A DNA stretch of 64,000 nt from GCA-002282575 sp964606405 (GCA_964606405.1 CAZSGH010000003.1:37263-101262), one strand, 5' to 3'; counted from the stretch's first letter, positions 17,169-26,834 are shown. The notes: generated by a model from the sequence alone, not told the origin. Program-made: numbers and translations.

Positions 17169-17599
17169 TTAATCAGGACCTCTTAAAAATACTGATGAAG
17201 TTTTTTTATTCAAAAACGAGTCGTAATTATTACCAATTTGTGACCCACTCCATGCAACCCTTGTATTGAAGCGAATATTCCCATCCGCCTGAGCTGTTGC
17301 ATAAATACACACGCCATTTTCTTGGCATTCAATTTGAGTGTCATTCAAATTAAAGTCTGAATAGTTCAAATCAGAAGGTGCTTTTGTGTAACTTACATTT
17401 GCAATATCCAACGGACAATTTCTGCTAAATCTCAAGGAAACATCATGCGCAGAGAAAAAACCATTATTACCCGTATATCTAACTGTTAAATATCCTCCAC
17501 AGATAGGTTGACTTGTATCACTTAATTCATAGGCAAACGACTGATTTACCCCCCCCCGCAAATGAGAAGCATTAGCGTTAAGTATTGTTTGAGTCTCAT
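17169..17599 (-). pseudogene. Small secreted protein with G9 tract, off-frame (gene B)
   Basis: ATG at 17599 follows an excellent AGGAGG site 8 bases upstream and begins one base after the previous stop. It encodes a signal peptide RLKQYLTLMLLIC, then nine G and an immediate TAA, exactly as in gene A. With ten G (or seven) the frame continues through VNQSFAYELSD to a 143-residue secreted protein with three cysteines after the signal peptide (NCPLD, ECQENGVC), ending RGPD at 17169. The ideal ribosome binding site and intact downstream frame argue for a functional gene switched off by tract length. I do not recognise the mature domain. Confidence 0.65.
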
Positions 17600-17600
17600 G

Positions 17601-18380
17601 TTAATAACCTCCTACTGTTGGTGCATTGAAACCTTGTGGCGGCATCATGCCACTGCCACTTGTTGAAAGTTGAGGAACAGGAATCGGCATGCTTCCCACG
17701 TTTGGAGATGAAGATCCGCCAAATGGTGGATATGTTCCTTTTCTGCCAAACGGATTACTTGCTTCTCCTGAACCTTGCTGATACACGTCACTTTCCGAAA
17801 CTGTTGTGTAATAGCCTGAAGGTGTGTTCTGAACCAATTTCGGGCTTAACTCATTTGATGTTGAGTATTTACCATCATGCGTTTCGATTAAATAACTTGG
17901 CTTTTCATTTCCGAACTGAATCGCACCCAAAAGAACATCACGTTTTTGTTCTTCCTTTTTAACCACTTTTTTCGGTTGAGTTACCTCTTTTGGCTTGTCG
18001 ACAACCTCGGCGCTTTTAGTCGGCACGTCTGAAATAATTGCGTTTGCTGGAGGAACAATCGTCATCCCTGGCATGGCTGGGCTATAATTTTGAGAATCAT
18101 CCAATTTGGCTGTATCTCTCAAAAGCTTTTTCTTTTCGAACTTACCTTTTAGGTCATTCGTAGTGATTTCAGCCTGTACATTCGTACGAGTTAACTCTTC
18201 TTTAAGTGTTGCGTTAATCGCCTTTTGCAATATAAGCTCTTTATTGAGTCTCTCAAGTTCTAGCTCATGACCAGAAAATGGATCTACATGAGCCGCAACC
18301 TGTTTATTCTCATCCGATGCGAATAAATGACCACTTGATAGGGCTATGCAGATACCTACCGCCAACATATTTTTTTTCAT
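17601..18380 (-). CDS. Periplasmic coiled-coil protein of the pilus operon
   Basis: A 259-residue protein starting best at ATG 18380, where AAGGA sits 6 bases upstream. A signal peptide (MLAVGICIALSSGHLFA) leads to a heptad-like region (about residues 30-90, LERLNKELILQKAINATLKEEL), a Lys/Val-rich linker, a small beta region (LLGAIQFGNEKPSYLIETHDGKY) and a Pro/Gly/Ser-rich tail. This layout resembles PilP-type accessory proteins, but I cannot assign it. It sits directly after the PilV-like gene and is coupled to gene B. Confidence 0.65.
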   Translation of the reverse strand: MKKNMLAVGICIALSSGHLFASDENKQVAAHVDPFSGHELELERLNKELILQKAINATLKEELTRTNVQAEITTNDLKGKFEKKKLLRDTAKLDDSQNYSPAMPGMTIVPPANAIISDVPTKSAEVVDKPKEVTQPKKVVKKEEQKRDVLLGAIQFGNEKPSYLIETHDGKYSTSNELSPKLVQNTPSGYYTTVSESDVYQQGSGEASNPFGRKGTYPPFGGSSSPNVGSMPIPVPQLSTSGSGMMPPQGFNAPTVGGY

Positions 18381-18389
18381 ACACATTCC

Positions 18390-19433
18390 TTAATAAGAAC
18401 CAATGACTGTTTTTGCGTAAAGTTGATTTCCCGGCAAAGCCGTCACAATACGCGCCGAAAAAGGTGCAATCTGCATCGCAGCATTTGCATTGTTTGGGTT
18501 GCGAACGTTATTCGAGGCATTATCGACACAGATAGCACTACCCCATGGGCTTGTAATATCCGAATTTGATAAACCTAAAGCCGCCTGTAACCCTGAATTG
18601 GTGAGAGATCGTGCTGATGCTGCTGTACACTCAGCACCAATCGTTGCTGGTACTGCTGCATTTGCATTTACAACCGTTTGGTTGACTGTGTTGGTGCCCC
18701 AATTGCCGCCGCCATTAGCAAAATAATCCCTTGCGTAAGATTTACTGACGTCGTTGTAATAGGCAATGGTAAAAAAGTCTTCATAGGCTTTGACAACACG
18801 GGAGACTTGTTCATCGAGTTTTGACAGTAATTCGACCTGTTTATCGAAAGTACTGAATACAATCGAACCGCCATCTTCAGGTGAAGTGGTTAGCTGCCCA
18901 GTAACTGCATTAAAGGTCGAACATACATAAAGGTTTCTGTTTGTCGGACAGCCCACTCCCTCGGCAGCATTCGTGGGCCACGATGTTGTGTAATTGCCGG
19001 GCATGACAATTGCCACATTACGATATTGCAACGTGATGCCATTCACTTGACGATTAAGCACGTTCGAAATAAACACTCGCGCCCCTTGATGCTTGCCGTC
19101 ATGCCAAACATTGCCCGCAGAGAAGCCTGTCATATAAGCCGATAAACCATCAAAAGTATTCTCATTGGCGATCCCATCGGCAATGACAAAGTTGCCGCCG
19201 CTCGGATTTGGGAAAGTCAACGTTTGCGCTGCGCCCGTCTCAATCGCATTAGCGTTTGCGAGATACATCGTCGTCAGCCCTTGCTTCAAAGTGGTAAGGT
19301 TGTTATTGCGATCAAGCTCTTGATTGGCAGATATGAAAAACATATAGCCGCCCATGGCCGAAAACGAAAGCATCGAAAACAATACAATCGCATACATAGC
19401 GTCAATAGATAAAAAGCCACGTTGGTACTTCAT
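18390..19433 (-). CDS. PilV-like type IV prepilin / minor pilin
   Basis: A 347-residue protein with a class of prepilin N-terminus: short basic leader MKYQRG, cleavage before Phe, then the hydrophobic helix FLSIDAMYAIVLFSMLSFSA. The body is a pilin-like domain of mostly polar residues with a disulfide-ready C-terminal part (ECTAASAR...AICVDNAS). In R64 the PilV tip adhesin closes the pil operon at the equivalent place and shares the G-x-x-S-I-D start. No shufflon segments or recombinase are visible here. It presumably sits at the pilus tip. Confidence 0.7.
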   Translation of the reverse strand: MKYQRGFLSIDAMYAIVLFSMLSFSAMGGYMFFISANQELDRNNNLTTLKQGLTTMYLANANAIETGAAQTLTFPNPSGGNFVIADGIANENTFDGLSAYMTGFSAGNVWHDGKHQGARVFISNVLNRQVNGITLQYRNVAIVMPGNYTTSWPTNAAEGVGCPTNRNLYVCSTFNAVTGQLTTSPEDGGSIVFSTFDKQVELLSKLDEQVSRVVKAYEDFFTIAYYNDVSKSYARDYFANGGGNWGTNTVNQTVVNANAAVPATIGAECTAASARSLTNSGLQAALGLSNSDITSPWGSAICVDNASNNVRNPNNANAAMQIAPFSARIVTALPGNQLYAKTVIGSY

Positions 19434-19434
19434 G

Positions 19435-20469
19435 TTACACCTTCAAATTGTCTGGATCGTATGAAAACTCAAGCGCAGTTTCGCGGCTAATTACACCACC
19501 ACTCGCCAACTTCTCAAGATTTTGATTTAACGTATACATGCCAAGTTTTGAGGAGGTTTCAAGTAACGTTTGAATCTTCGATGACTCACCATCACGAATT
19601 AATGAACGAATGCCAGGACTGTTAATCATGAGTTCGCTAACCAGTACACGACCACCAGATGTCTTAGGCGCAAGTTTTTGTGTGAGCGTTCCAATCAAAA
19701 TAGAGGACAACGTTGATAAGCGCATACCTGAGTTTTTGTCTTCTTTGAACAAAGAAATAAGACGATCAATTGCATCCCGAGCTTTGTCAGCATGTAATGT
19801 GGCAAACACAAGATGGCCTGTCTCAGCTAACTCGAACGCCGCTTCTGCCGTTTCTTGATCTCGAATTTCACCAACTAATGCAATATCAGGATCCTCGCGC
19901 ATCATAGATTTAATGCCGGATAGGAATGTGGGTGTGTGCGTTTTGATTTCACGTTGAATAACGTCGGCCATCTTAGACTGATACACAAACTCAATTGGAT
20001 CTTCTAATGTAATGATTTTGACAGGTCGAGTACGATTGGCCAGCTCTAACATAGCTGCCAAGGTGGTTGTTTTACCAGACCCCGTAATGCCTGTGACAAT
20101 GAAAAGTCCACTTGATCGATTCACAACCTGACTAAGATACTCCGGCACCCCTAAACTGCCAATAAACGGGATTTCAGGCGGGATTTTCCTTCCGACTAAA
20201 GCGATACCTGCAATATTATGGCAAGCGTTTACACGCCAGCGGTAGCCATTAGCGCTCAAAGCGAAATCTGAATCTTGTGCAACTTCATTCTGTCCACACT
20301 CACGCAGTAGTTGAACCACATCCTCTTTATGGAATTTCTCTTCAACTCTCACAATATCGTTACCCACGCGCAAGCCAATTTCACGACCTGAACAAATGTG
20401 AACATCTGAAAAGTTCGGGTGGGACGATTCAAAACGTTGAACAAATGATGTAAATTTATCTAATGACAT
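19435..20469 (-). CDS. pilT: PilT-family pilus retraction ATPase
   Basis: A 344-residue secretion ATPase. Walker A GITGSGKTTTL lies near residue 130, the Asp box ITLEDPIEFVY follows, then Walker B region ALVGEIRDQET and the His box GHLVFATLHAD. Near the C-terminus GIRSLIRDG corresponds to the AIRNLIRE motif specific to PilT retraction ATPases, and KLGMYTLNQNLEKL follows as in PilT. R64's own PilT is a lytic transglycosylase, so this gene is an addition to an R64-like operon. Confidence 0.88.
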   Translation of the reverse strand: MSLDKFTSFVQRFESSHPNFSDVHICSGREIGLRVGNDIVRVEEKFHKEDVVQLLRECGQNEVAQDSDFALSANGYRWRVNACHNIAGIALVGRKIPPEIPFIGSLGVPEYLSQVVNRSSGLFIVTGITGSGKTTTLAAMLELANRTRPVKIITLEDPIEFVYQSKMADVIQREIKTHTPTFLSGIKSMMREDPDIALVGEIRDQETAEAAFELAETGHLVFATLHADKARDAIDRLISLFKEDKNSGMRLSTLSSILIGTLTQKLAPKTSGGRVLVSELMINSPGIRSLIRDGESSKIQTLLETSSKLGMYTLNQNLEKLASGGVISRETALEFSYDPDNLKV

Positions 20470-20478
20470 GCCAACCCC

Positions 20479-21342
20479 TTAAATATTCTGCATAGCCGAA
20501 ATAGAAATAGTCGAACCCCATGGGGTATTCGTGGAGAATAAAATCGAGAATGGTGATGTAAGTGATGCGCCACATTCAGAAGTATTGCAATAGCTGATAG
20601 GCAAGCCCCATATATTGCTGTATGGTGTCATATCGGAAAATACAACGGCATTATTAATCGTATTCATATCTTTCCAACCAGCGGTTCCTCCCATCACAGT
20701 ATCTGAACATGGAATTTCACCTGCGGTTACTGCTGTGCACGCGCTCGCTCTAAAGAAGTTAAAACCTGCATCTCCCGATGTGTTGTACAAGGTATTGAAT
20801 CTAAGTTGATGATCGTGCGCGAGCTGCCGCATTTGCTCATTTACACGAATGAGATTGCTCCAATCTCTTTGATACGATGAAATCGTGTCGCCATTAATGG
20901 CAATTGGATCCAAGGCAAGCACGCCAGTTGCACGATTAAATACGGTTGCATCTTGCTTAGAGTAAGGACCGATCCAATAGGCTAAGGTTCTAAAGGAAAT
21001 ATTGTTGGTCGAAATAACATTCGATAGCTGATATTGAATAGACTTGTCTGTAGGTAAACCACACAGACCAATGATGGTCGCATCGTAATTTGCCCCTGGT
21101 GCGCCAGTATAGAACCAATTTTGCAAAGGTAAAATCGTTTCAAGGCAACTTGCTGCTTTGTCTTTTACCTGTGCAAAATAGACTGCTTCTCTCGAATCAA
21201 GCTGTTGCTCTCTTACGCTTATCATTAGCGCGTTAGATACTGCGATCAAAGCCATGCCAAAGATCAGAGCAAACAGTGACACAAAACCCGACTGCTGACC
21301 TAAGCCAGCAGCGAGATTGTTTTTAGCACTAAGCGCGCGCAT
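20479..21342 (-). CDS. Pilin-like minor component
   Basis: A 287-residue protein whose N-terminus has an extended leader (to QQSG) followed by FVSLFALIFGMALIAVSNALM, a prepilin-like helix lacking the usual Glu at position 5 of the mature chain. The remainder is a globular secreted domain with cysteines (SCLETI, GLCGLP, SACTAVTAGEIPC, SYCNTSECG). Its start overlaps the pilS stop (TAATG). PilX-like minor pilins have this form, but homology is not certain. Confidence 0.6.
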   Translation of the reverse strand: MRALSAKNNLAAGLGQQSGFVSLFALIFGMALIAVSNALMISVREQQLDSREAVYFAQVKDKAASCLETILPLQNWFYTGAPGANYDATIIGLCGLPTDKSIQYQLSNVISTNNISFRTLAYWIGPYSKQDATVFNRATGVLALDPIAINGDTISSYQRDWSNLIRVNEQMRQLAHDHQLRFNTLYNTSGDAGFNFFRASACTAVTAGEIPCSDTVMGGTAGWKDMNTINNAVVFSDMTPYSNIWGLPISYCNTSECGASLTSPFSILFSTNTPWGSTISISAMQNI

Positions 21343-21968
21343 TAACGACGGTTATCCACAGTATAAGCGAACACACCGTTACCCTGAGCACCAGCTACGA
21401 AAGCAGCGGGGGTCGCATAACACTTCTTAATGTCTGTTGCTACACCCGCAGCAGGCGTTGCAGCCGTAGGAATAGGCGCATTTTCACCCATACACGCATA
21501 GTATGCAGACTTCAGAATTTCATAATCCACGTTAGCGACGTTGAACCAATAAACACGACCAAGACCACCTGCCGCGCTCTGGAAAGTTAGGGTTGCACCT
21601 TCAGCAAACTTTGATAAGTCCATTTGGCTTGCAACCGCATCAGTAACACCACCCATATCTGGAATATAAGGACCTTTCCATGTCGCGGCTGTTGCAGCAA
21701 TACCATTAGCACGACCAGCAGCAGAGTTAGCGTTTGCACCAAGCATTGAGAAAGCCGCAATGTTACCACTCACTGGGTAGGATCCAGTATCAGATGAGTA
21801 TTTTTTGGCTGCAATCGAAGATCGCTCCAAGAAACCAGACATACTGCTACCGTTCGCACCGCCGCCATCAAGGAAGGCGAAGTATGCAGCAGTCAAGAGG
21901 CCTACAGCTACTAAAACGAACCCGATTTCTACCAAAGTCCAACCCTTTTGAAACTTACTTTTTCCCAT
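21342..21968 (-). CDS. pilS: Major type IV prepilin PilS
   Basis: A 208-residue prepilin starting at ATG 21968, chosen for the GAGG site 8 bases upstream. Leader MGKSKFQKG is followed by WTLVEIGFVLVAVGLL with Glu at mature position 5; Trp as first mature residue matches the R64 PilS type. The C-terminal part holds two cysteines (YYACMGENAP, IKKCYATP) that can form the pilin D-loop disulfide. Processing needs a prepilin peptidase, which I do not find in this window. Confidence 0.85.
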   Translation of the reverse strand: MGKSKFQKGWTLVEIGFVLVAVGLLTAAYFAFLDGGGANGSSMSGFLERSSIAAKKYSSDTGSYPVSGNIAAFSMLGANANSAAGRANGIAATAATWKGPYIPDMGGVTDAVASQMDLSKFAEGATLTFQSAAGGLGRVYWFNVANVDYEILKSAYYACMGENAPIPTAATPAAGVATDIKKCYATPAAFVAGAQGNGVFAYTVDNRR

Positions 21969-21990
21969 AAGAAAAACCTCTACCATTAAA

Positions 21991-23181
21991 TTAACCAGAA
22001 ACAGATTTAAAAATAAGCAACTGAGGAATAATGACGATCGTGAATAACATCGCTACCACCAACATCCCGATTGCCTTGGATAAAACGCCTACCATTGACT
22101 CTATTTTTTCAAACAATACCGTTTGATCGATTTCTAACACCTCCAACATATCTGACATACCTACATCAAAACCCCCTTTCGCAGCCCCACTAAGAGACAT
22201 GCGAACGTAATTCGGAAAATCACTCAATGCAATCGAATCGGAAATATCCTTACCATCCGCCAGCTTTCTGCCCATATTGTTAAAGGCCATTCTGAAACGC
22301 ATCGAGTCTGATATACCCGCCACCTTTTTTGTGATTTGCTGAATATTGATACCAGCTTGGTACAACACAAAAAATTGGCTCCACAATAAAATCATGCTAT
22401 TGACTTCTTTAAGCTTTGCTACTGCCCCCCAATTAGTTAGTGATTCCATGATAGTCTTTGATCTTAAAATAGAAAAAAGCACCACTGGAATCATTCCGTA
22501 GCCAATGTTAAATAAAATCATGTGATCTTGAATGTAGATGCTAAAGCGATAAAATGGCTCTAAAAACATCATGTCGGAAAGCTTTACTCCTTGATACTTC
22601 ATTGATTTGAGCATCATGGGAGCCAAGTAGACTAATGATCCGTACAGAAATACATATAGCAGGGCTAATGACATAAGCGGGCTTCGCAACATTTTCTTGT
22701 TGCGCGCCTTCATCTCAGATTCTTTTTTCTTGGTACTCGATAGCGTTTCAAAAATTCTATAACCGTTTTTACCACCCTCAGACATTGCCGATCCGATCGC
22801 TTCACATTCTGATTTCTCGAATCCAGCAATCAACAATCTTTCACCAAGGTTTTTGCCTCGATGGTTAGCGGCTTCAAGCACAGCTAGTTTTAAGGCCGGA
22901 TCTGAGATAAAGTTTGCAGAATCGCGCAAAATATTGTCGATGTTGTCTGCTTTTTTTAAGCGCAAACCTAGTTGACGATAAAAGGAAATAAGTTCCCTTG
23001 TGTCAAACCCGCGATTTGTCCAGTGACTTACCGTGGCATTCCAATCGATATGTATGTTCTGCGCTTTAAGACCAAAGCGTTTGATTTTGCCATACGCATG
23101 ATCTTCATTCTCAGCGAAAACGCTACCTTGCACCGCATTACCAGTAACATCTGATGCTCTGTAGGTATAAATAAAATTCAT
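21991..23181 (-). CDS. pilR: Type IV pilus inner membrane platform protein PilR (PilC/GspF family)
   Basis: A 396-residue GspF-like protein forming the inner membrane platform for pilus assembly. It has two cytoplasmic helical T2SSF domains (FYRQLGLRLKKADNIDNIL; SQFFVLYQAGINIQQI) separated and followed by membrane helices near residues 170-190, 215-235 and 370-390. It overlaps pilQ by four bases (ATGA), as platform and ATPase genes often do. Confidence 0.85.
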   Translation of the reverse strand: MNFIYTYRASDVTGNAVQGSVFAENEDHAYGKIKRFGLKAQNIHIDWNATVSHWTNRGFDTRELISFYRQLGLRLKKADNIDNILRDSANFISDPALKLAVLEAANHRGKNLGERLLIAGFEKSECEAIGSAMSEGGKNGYRIFETLSSTKKKESEMKARNKKMLRSPLMSLALLYVFLYGSLVYLAPMMLKSMKYQGVKLSDMMFLEPFYRFSIYIQDHMILFNIGYGMIPVVLFSILRSKTIMESLTNWGAVAKLKEVNSMILLWSQFFVLYQAGINIQQITKKVAGISDSMRFRMAFNNMGRKLADGKDISDSIALSDFPNYVRMSLSGAAKGGFDVGMSDMLEVLEIDQTVLFEKIESMVGVLSKAIGMLVVAMLFTIVIIPQLLIFKSVSG

Positions 23182-25037
23182 AGCACAGCCCTTCTTACTT
23201 CAGCCACCGACGTTTCACCTTCGGCAATTAGTCTGTATGCTTCCATTACCATTGTTGACCGCCCCTTTCCCTTTAGGGCGCGTTTTTCAATTTCAATAGC
23301 ATTCGCTCCCGAAGCAATAAGTTCTTTAATCTCTTCGTCGGCCACGATAAGTTCATGAACAACTTTACGACCAGCGTATCCTGTGTGATTGCACAATTCG
23401 CAACCATCATTAGCAGCCTTGTAAACCTTACAGCTACCGTGATGATCACCGTGAATATGCTCCAAGACATGATGATGATTTTCTTTATCCTCAACCTTGC
23501 ACGCAGTACAAAGCAAACGGACTAAGCGTTGAGCAAGAACACCTTTCAAAATGAGCGCAAGCTCTTCTTTGTCGACGCCCATGTTAATCATGCGATATAT
23601 GCCAGATGAAGCATCATTGGCATGTAACGTCGCTAAGACTAAGTGACCTGTATTCGCTGCCTGACTAGCAATTTGAGCTACTTTTAAGTCCCTAATCTCA
23701 CCGACTAAAATGACTTTGGGCGCCTGCCTTAGTGAACTCTTAGCAATTTCAGCATAACTTTTGGCCTCATCCTTGTCGCCTTCATTTTGAAGTAGGGTGT
23801 ATTGCTTCCATGCACCATGTTCAAATTCAATGGGATTCTCAATGGTTAACACCGAACGTTCGATTGGATCTATCTTGTTCATTAAAGAATACAAAGTGGT
23901 AGACTTGCCCGAACCTGTCGGGCCAACAACCAAAAAAAGTCCCGCACTACTTTCAATAATTTCCGTTAAGTCAAATACACTCTTATCCGAATAGCCCAGT
24001 CTTGATAACGACACGTTCTGAGAGTTTTTTGCAAGCAGTCGAACAACTGCCGTTTTACCTCGGCTATTTAATCCATTAGATGTATTACCTACCTGCAGCC
24101 GGAAGTTAAAGTTATTAATCACTTCATAGCCTATGATCGCTTTATCAGTTTCATGAAAAATAATCGTGCCCGAACAATGCATAGACTGAATGTCCGTCGT
24201 CTTTTCATTGTCTAAAATAAGAATGTTCAGAATCGCATCAAACAACCATTCTGGAAGCGTTTTTAGCAAAAAAGATACACCATCAATTGTCACTTGAACC
24301 AAACCTAGACGTGCTATTGATTTGAATAGATGAATATCGCTGGCATTGTTGTAGGTGCCGAATTTAACAATGAGCATCAGTATTTGACGCGCACATGACT
24401 CGTCATTTCCTTTCTCGGTTGCCATAAATAAAGCTTCATTAAGCTCTTTACGTACGTTGGAAAAGTTTTGCCGATAGATGCGAATGATGTCGAACTCAGA
24501 CATCAATACTGGCTTGATTGACATTCGAATTTGTGAACTCGCAACATGAAGTTTTTCTGGCTTTGAGATGGCAACGATAAGCTTTTTACTGTCACCCTCA
24601 TCAATAATGGCTAATGGAACATAACCATTGAAAATGTTCATCTTAATTTCTTTGTTATTTGCAACCAAAGCAATGACTTCACGCGTTGGATTAACTGTGT
24701 GGCTATTGGGTACTAATGGGATTGAATTTAAGAGTGAACTAGCTTCTAGTGCTTGCTCATAATTAATAACGCCAATATCGGTTGCGATATTGGTTAGCTC
24801 TTCACGAGTAAGCATCCATCTGTCAATAATTTCGTCAATACGTGGTTTCTTAACTTCGAATCGAACCAATACATCACGCATCACCTCAACGAGATGAGCA
24901 TTTTTTTCGGCCTCATCAGCATATTGTATTGGTTTATAAGCAACCTGTTGTTGTCTAACCGCCTCCACAAGCATATCACTGGCACGACGTTTCCAAACCG
25001 TAGGTGGGGCTTGCTCTAATGCTGCTGATTGACTCAT
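23178..25037 (-). CDS. pilQ: Type IV pilus assembly ATPase PilQ (PilB/GspE family)
   Basis: A 619-residue extension ATPase. Walker A GPTGSGKSTTL lies near residue 375, followed by the Asp box LTIENPIEFEH, Walker B KVILVGEIRD and His box GHLVLATLHAND. The C-terminal zinc motif is CTAC...CELC, but between its two halves is an insertion rich in His (ENHHHVLEHIHGDHHGSC) that I have not seen described. It is coupled to pilR and to the upstream PilP-like gene by four-base overlaps. Confidence 0.9.
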   Translation of the reverse strand: MSQSAALEQAPPTVWKRRASDMLVEAVRQQQVAYKPIQYADEAEKNAHLVEVMRDVLVRFEVKKPRIDEIIDRWMLTREELTNIATDIGVINYEQALEASSLLNSIPLVPNSHTVNPTREVIALVANNKEIKMNIFNGYVPLAIIDEGDSKKLIVAISKPEKLHVASSQIRMSIKPVLMSEFDIIRIYRQNFSNVRKELNEALFMATEKGNDESCARQILMLIVKFGTYNNASDIHLFKSIARLGLVQVTIDGVSFLLKTLPEWLFDAILNILILDNEKTTDIQSMHCSGTIIFHETDKAIIGYEVINNFNFRLQVGNTSNGLNSRGKTAVVRLLAKNSQNVSLSRLGYSDKSVFDLTEIIESSAGLFLVVGPTGSGKSTTLYSLMNKIDPIERSVLTIENPIEFEHGAWKQYTLLQNEGDKDEAKSYAEIAKSSLRQAPKVILVGEIRDLKVAQIASQAANTGHLVLATLHANDASSGIYRMINMGVDKEELALILKGVLAQRLVRLLCTACKVEDKENHHHVLEHIHGDHHGSCKVYKAANDGCELCNHTGYAGRKVVHELIVADEEIKELIASGANAIEIEKRALKGKGRSTMVMEAYRLIAEGETSVAEVRRAVL

Positions 25038-25579
25038 TGTGATACCTCGACTGGCATAAACAAAATCATTTCAAAGCTATAGCTATCACTAATTTTGAGT
25101 TTTCTTACCAACATACCCTGTTTAATTAACCAATCTGAAAAACCATGTAAATCAGTAATCATTGTGTAATTGCCCATTAAATCAACTGGCACATAACTCA
25201 CATTATTAATAAGCGTTATGCGATTTTTAATCTCAACAATTGAGTTGCTTGCTTCACCAGCAACAGCTAATTTTGTGATCGTTATCCCAAAGTTCGCCTG
25301 TTTTAACTTCATATCCCGCGCAAACATCATCATCGTGTCAGATGCGTTTTTTAAAACGCCTAACTCCGAAGCAATATTGCTATCCGAAACGTTTTGCAGC
25401 CATGATATTTCTGAAGCTAATAAGTCATTCTTTGCCGTCTGAATGGCTAAGTCTTTACCCTGTGCCACTTTCGCGTCCACAATCCATTTTTTATATAGCG
25501 AACCATTAGCTAGGATTAAAACGACCAACATAAACAGTAGGATATAAGCAGTTAATTTCTTTGTAAGCCATTTCACCAT
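25034..25579 (-). CDS. PilP-like inner membrane accessory protein
   Basis: A 181-residue protein with one N-terminal membrane helix (AYILLFMLVVLILANG) and a periplasmic part starting with a helical segment and ending in an alpha-beta domain (FGITITKLAVAGE, PVDLMGNYTMITDLHGFSDWL). The layout resembles PilP/GspM-type proteins connecting inner membrane platform and secretin. Its place between pilO and pilQ is that of R64 pilP. Its start lies 74 bases inside pilO. Confidence 0.6.
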   Translation of the reverse strand: MVKWLTKKLTAYILLFMLVVLILANGSLYKKWIVDAKVAQGKDLAIQTAKNDLLASEISWLQNVSDSNIASELGVLKNASDTMMMFARDMKLKQANFGITITKLAVAGEASNSIVEIKNRITLINNVSYVPVDLMGNYTMITDLHGFSDWLIKQGMLVRKLKISDSYSFEMILFMPVEVSQ

Positions 25580-26834
25580 TGCCCGATACCTTTGTTATAA
25601 CTTCACAGTTTTTTGGAACGCTTGTATTTAAGAAAGACACTAAAGGCGTTTGCCCGTTGCGCCACCACGTTGTGTATTTTTCTTGTCCATTGAACTCAGT
25701 TGTTCCTTCAATCTTTAAACCTACGCGATAGACATCACGCGCGTTCTCAATAAATCGATCAAAATTAATGGACAGATGCTGAGGAATAAATGGTCGTTTA
25801 CTATTTAACAAATCATCGAACTGAGCCTGTAATTGAGCCAAGGCCTGCTGACTTTCGTGTTTGCGATTTTGATGGTTACTTTCCATTACCAGATGAGCAC
25901 CCTGCATTGTCATCACACTGACAACACCTACTCCAATTAATGCCAATAACACTAAATTGACAGGCATAATTGGTAAGCTGAAGATACGTTCTTCTAACAA
26001 CCAAGAAGGCTGTAAAAAACTCGCACTTACAAGATCGCTGAAAGCACATTCATATACGTGCCGTTCGTTAACTTCAATTTTATTTGTTGTTAACAAATGG
26101 GCAAAAATAGATTGGATCGCGTAATCTTCAGAGTTAAATAATGATTGTTCAACGACTTTATCTTCATACAACACAACACGCGCGGCAAAAACACTGTCAT
26201 TCGAAAAATACAGCATTTGATTTGGTGTTAAGCCGTGTTCAAACATGATGGCATCTGCCGCAAGCTGCAAGCTATACATCTTGGAAAACCCAAGCTGCTG
26301 CATCTCCCTTACAAACTCATCATCAAAGTAATACCAGCTGTCATTTAACCGCTTAAAATCGCTAACGGTAATACCACTCTCTCTGAGCAACTCTTTCTTA
26401 ACGCTACGCTTTGCCCCACTAGACTTGATGTAGGTCAACTTATCATGCCAAACGATCAAGCTAAACGTAATCTGCGGTTCATCTACTGCAGATAGCGCAT
26501 GTGTCATTAAATTGTAGTTGTACCAACGGTAAACATCTTTGACGACAAAGAGAACGGTAACAACAGTCTCAGTCTTATCGGAAAAACTGCCGACAATTCG
26601 AGATAAAAATCCTTGTTTTACTTTTACTTGAGGTTTTACATCTTCGTTAAGAATTGACAAAGGCTCAACTGTATCGTTTATTCCACGACCAGCCTCGACC
26701 TCTTCATGCCCTGTAATATCATCAAACTCAGACTCGATAATCTGACCTTGACGCCCACCAACAGCCTCGTCTGGGGATTTATCATCTGGAGTTGCTGAAT
26801 TACCCCAGCTTTCCCATGAGTTAGATGCTTGCAT
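25506..26834 (-). CDS. pilO: Pilus accessory protein PilO (R64 type)
   Basis: A 442-residue protein with a long acidic N-terminal tail, a cytoplasmic region (residues ~80-270), a membrane helix near 290-310 (PVNLVLLALIGVGVVSVM), a coiled coil (HQNRKHESQQALAQLQAQFDD) and a C-terminal periplasmic domain with two cysteines. This corresponds to the PilO component of thin-pilus operons such as R64, where it bridges the inner membrane complex to the secretin. Position between pilN and pilP agrees. Confidence 0.75.
   Translation of the reverse strand: MQASNSWESWGNSATPDDKSPDEAVGGRQGQIIESEFDDITGHEEVEAGRGINDTVEPLSILNEDVKPQVKVKQGFLSRIVGSFSDKTETVVTVLFVVKDVYRWYNYNLMTHALSAVDEPQITFSLIVWHDKLTYIKSSGAKRSVKKELLRESGITVSDFKRLNDSWYYFDDEFVREMQQLGFSKMYSLQLAADAIMFEHGLTPNQMLYFSNDSVFAARVVLYEDKVVEQSLFNSEDYAIQSIFAHLLTTNKIEVNERHVYECAFSDLVSASFLQPSWLLEERIFSLPIMPVNLVLLALIGVGVVSVMTMQGAHLVMESNHQNRKHESQQALAQLQAQFDDLLNSKRPFIPQHLSINFDRFIENARDVYRVGLKIEGTTEFNGQEKYTTWWRNGQTPLVSFLNTSVPKNCEVITKVSGNGEMAYKEINCLYPTVYVGRFNPS

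Noticed and set aside
18390..19433. R64-type shufflon at the pilV end
   Set aside because: No inverted 19 bp sfx-like repeats, no alternative pilV ends and no Rci-like recombinase were seen.
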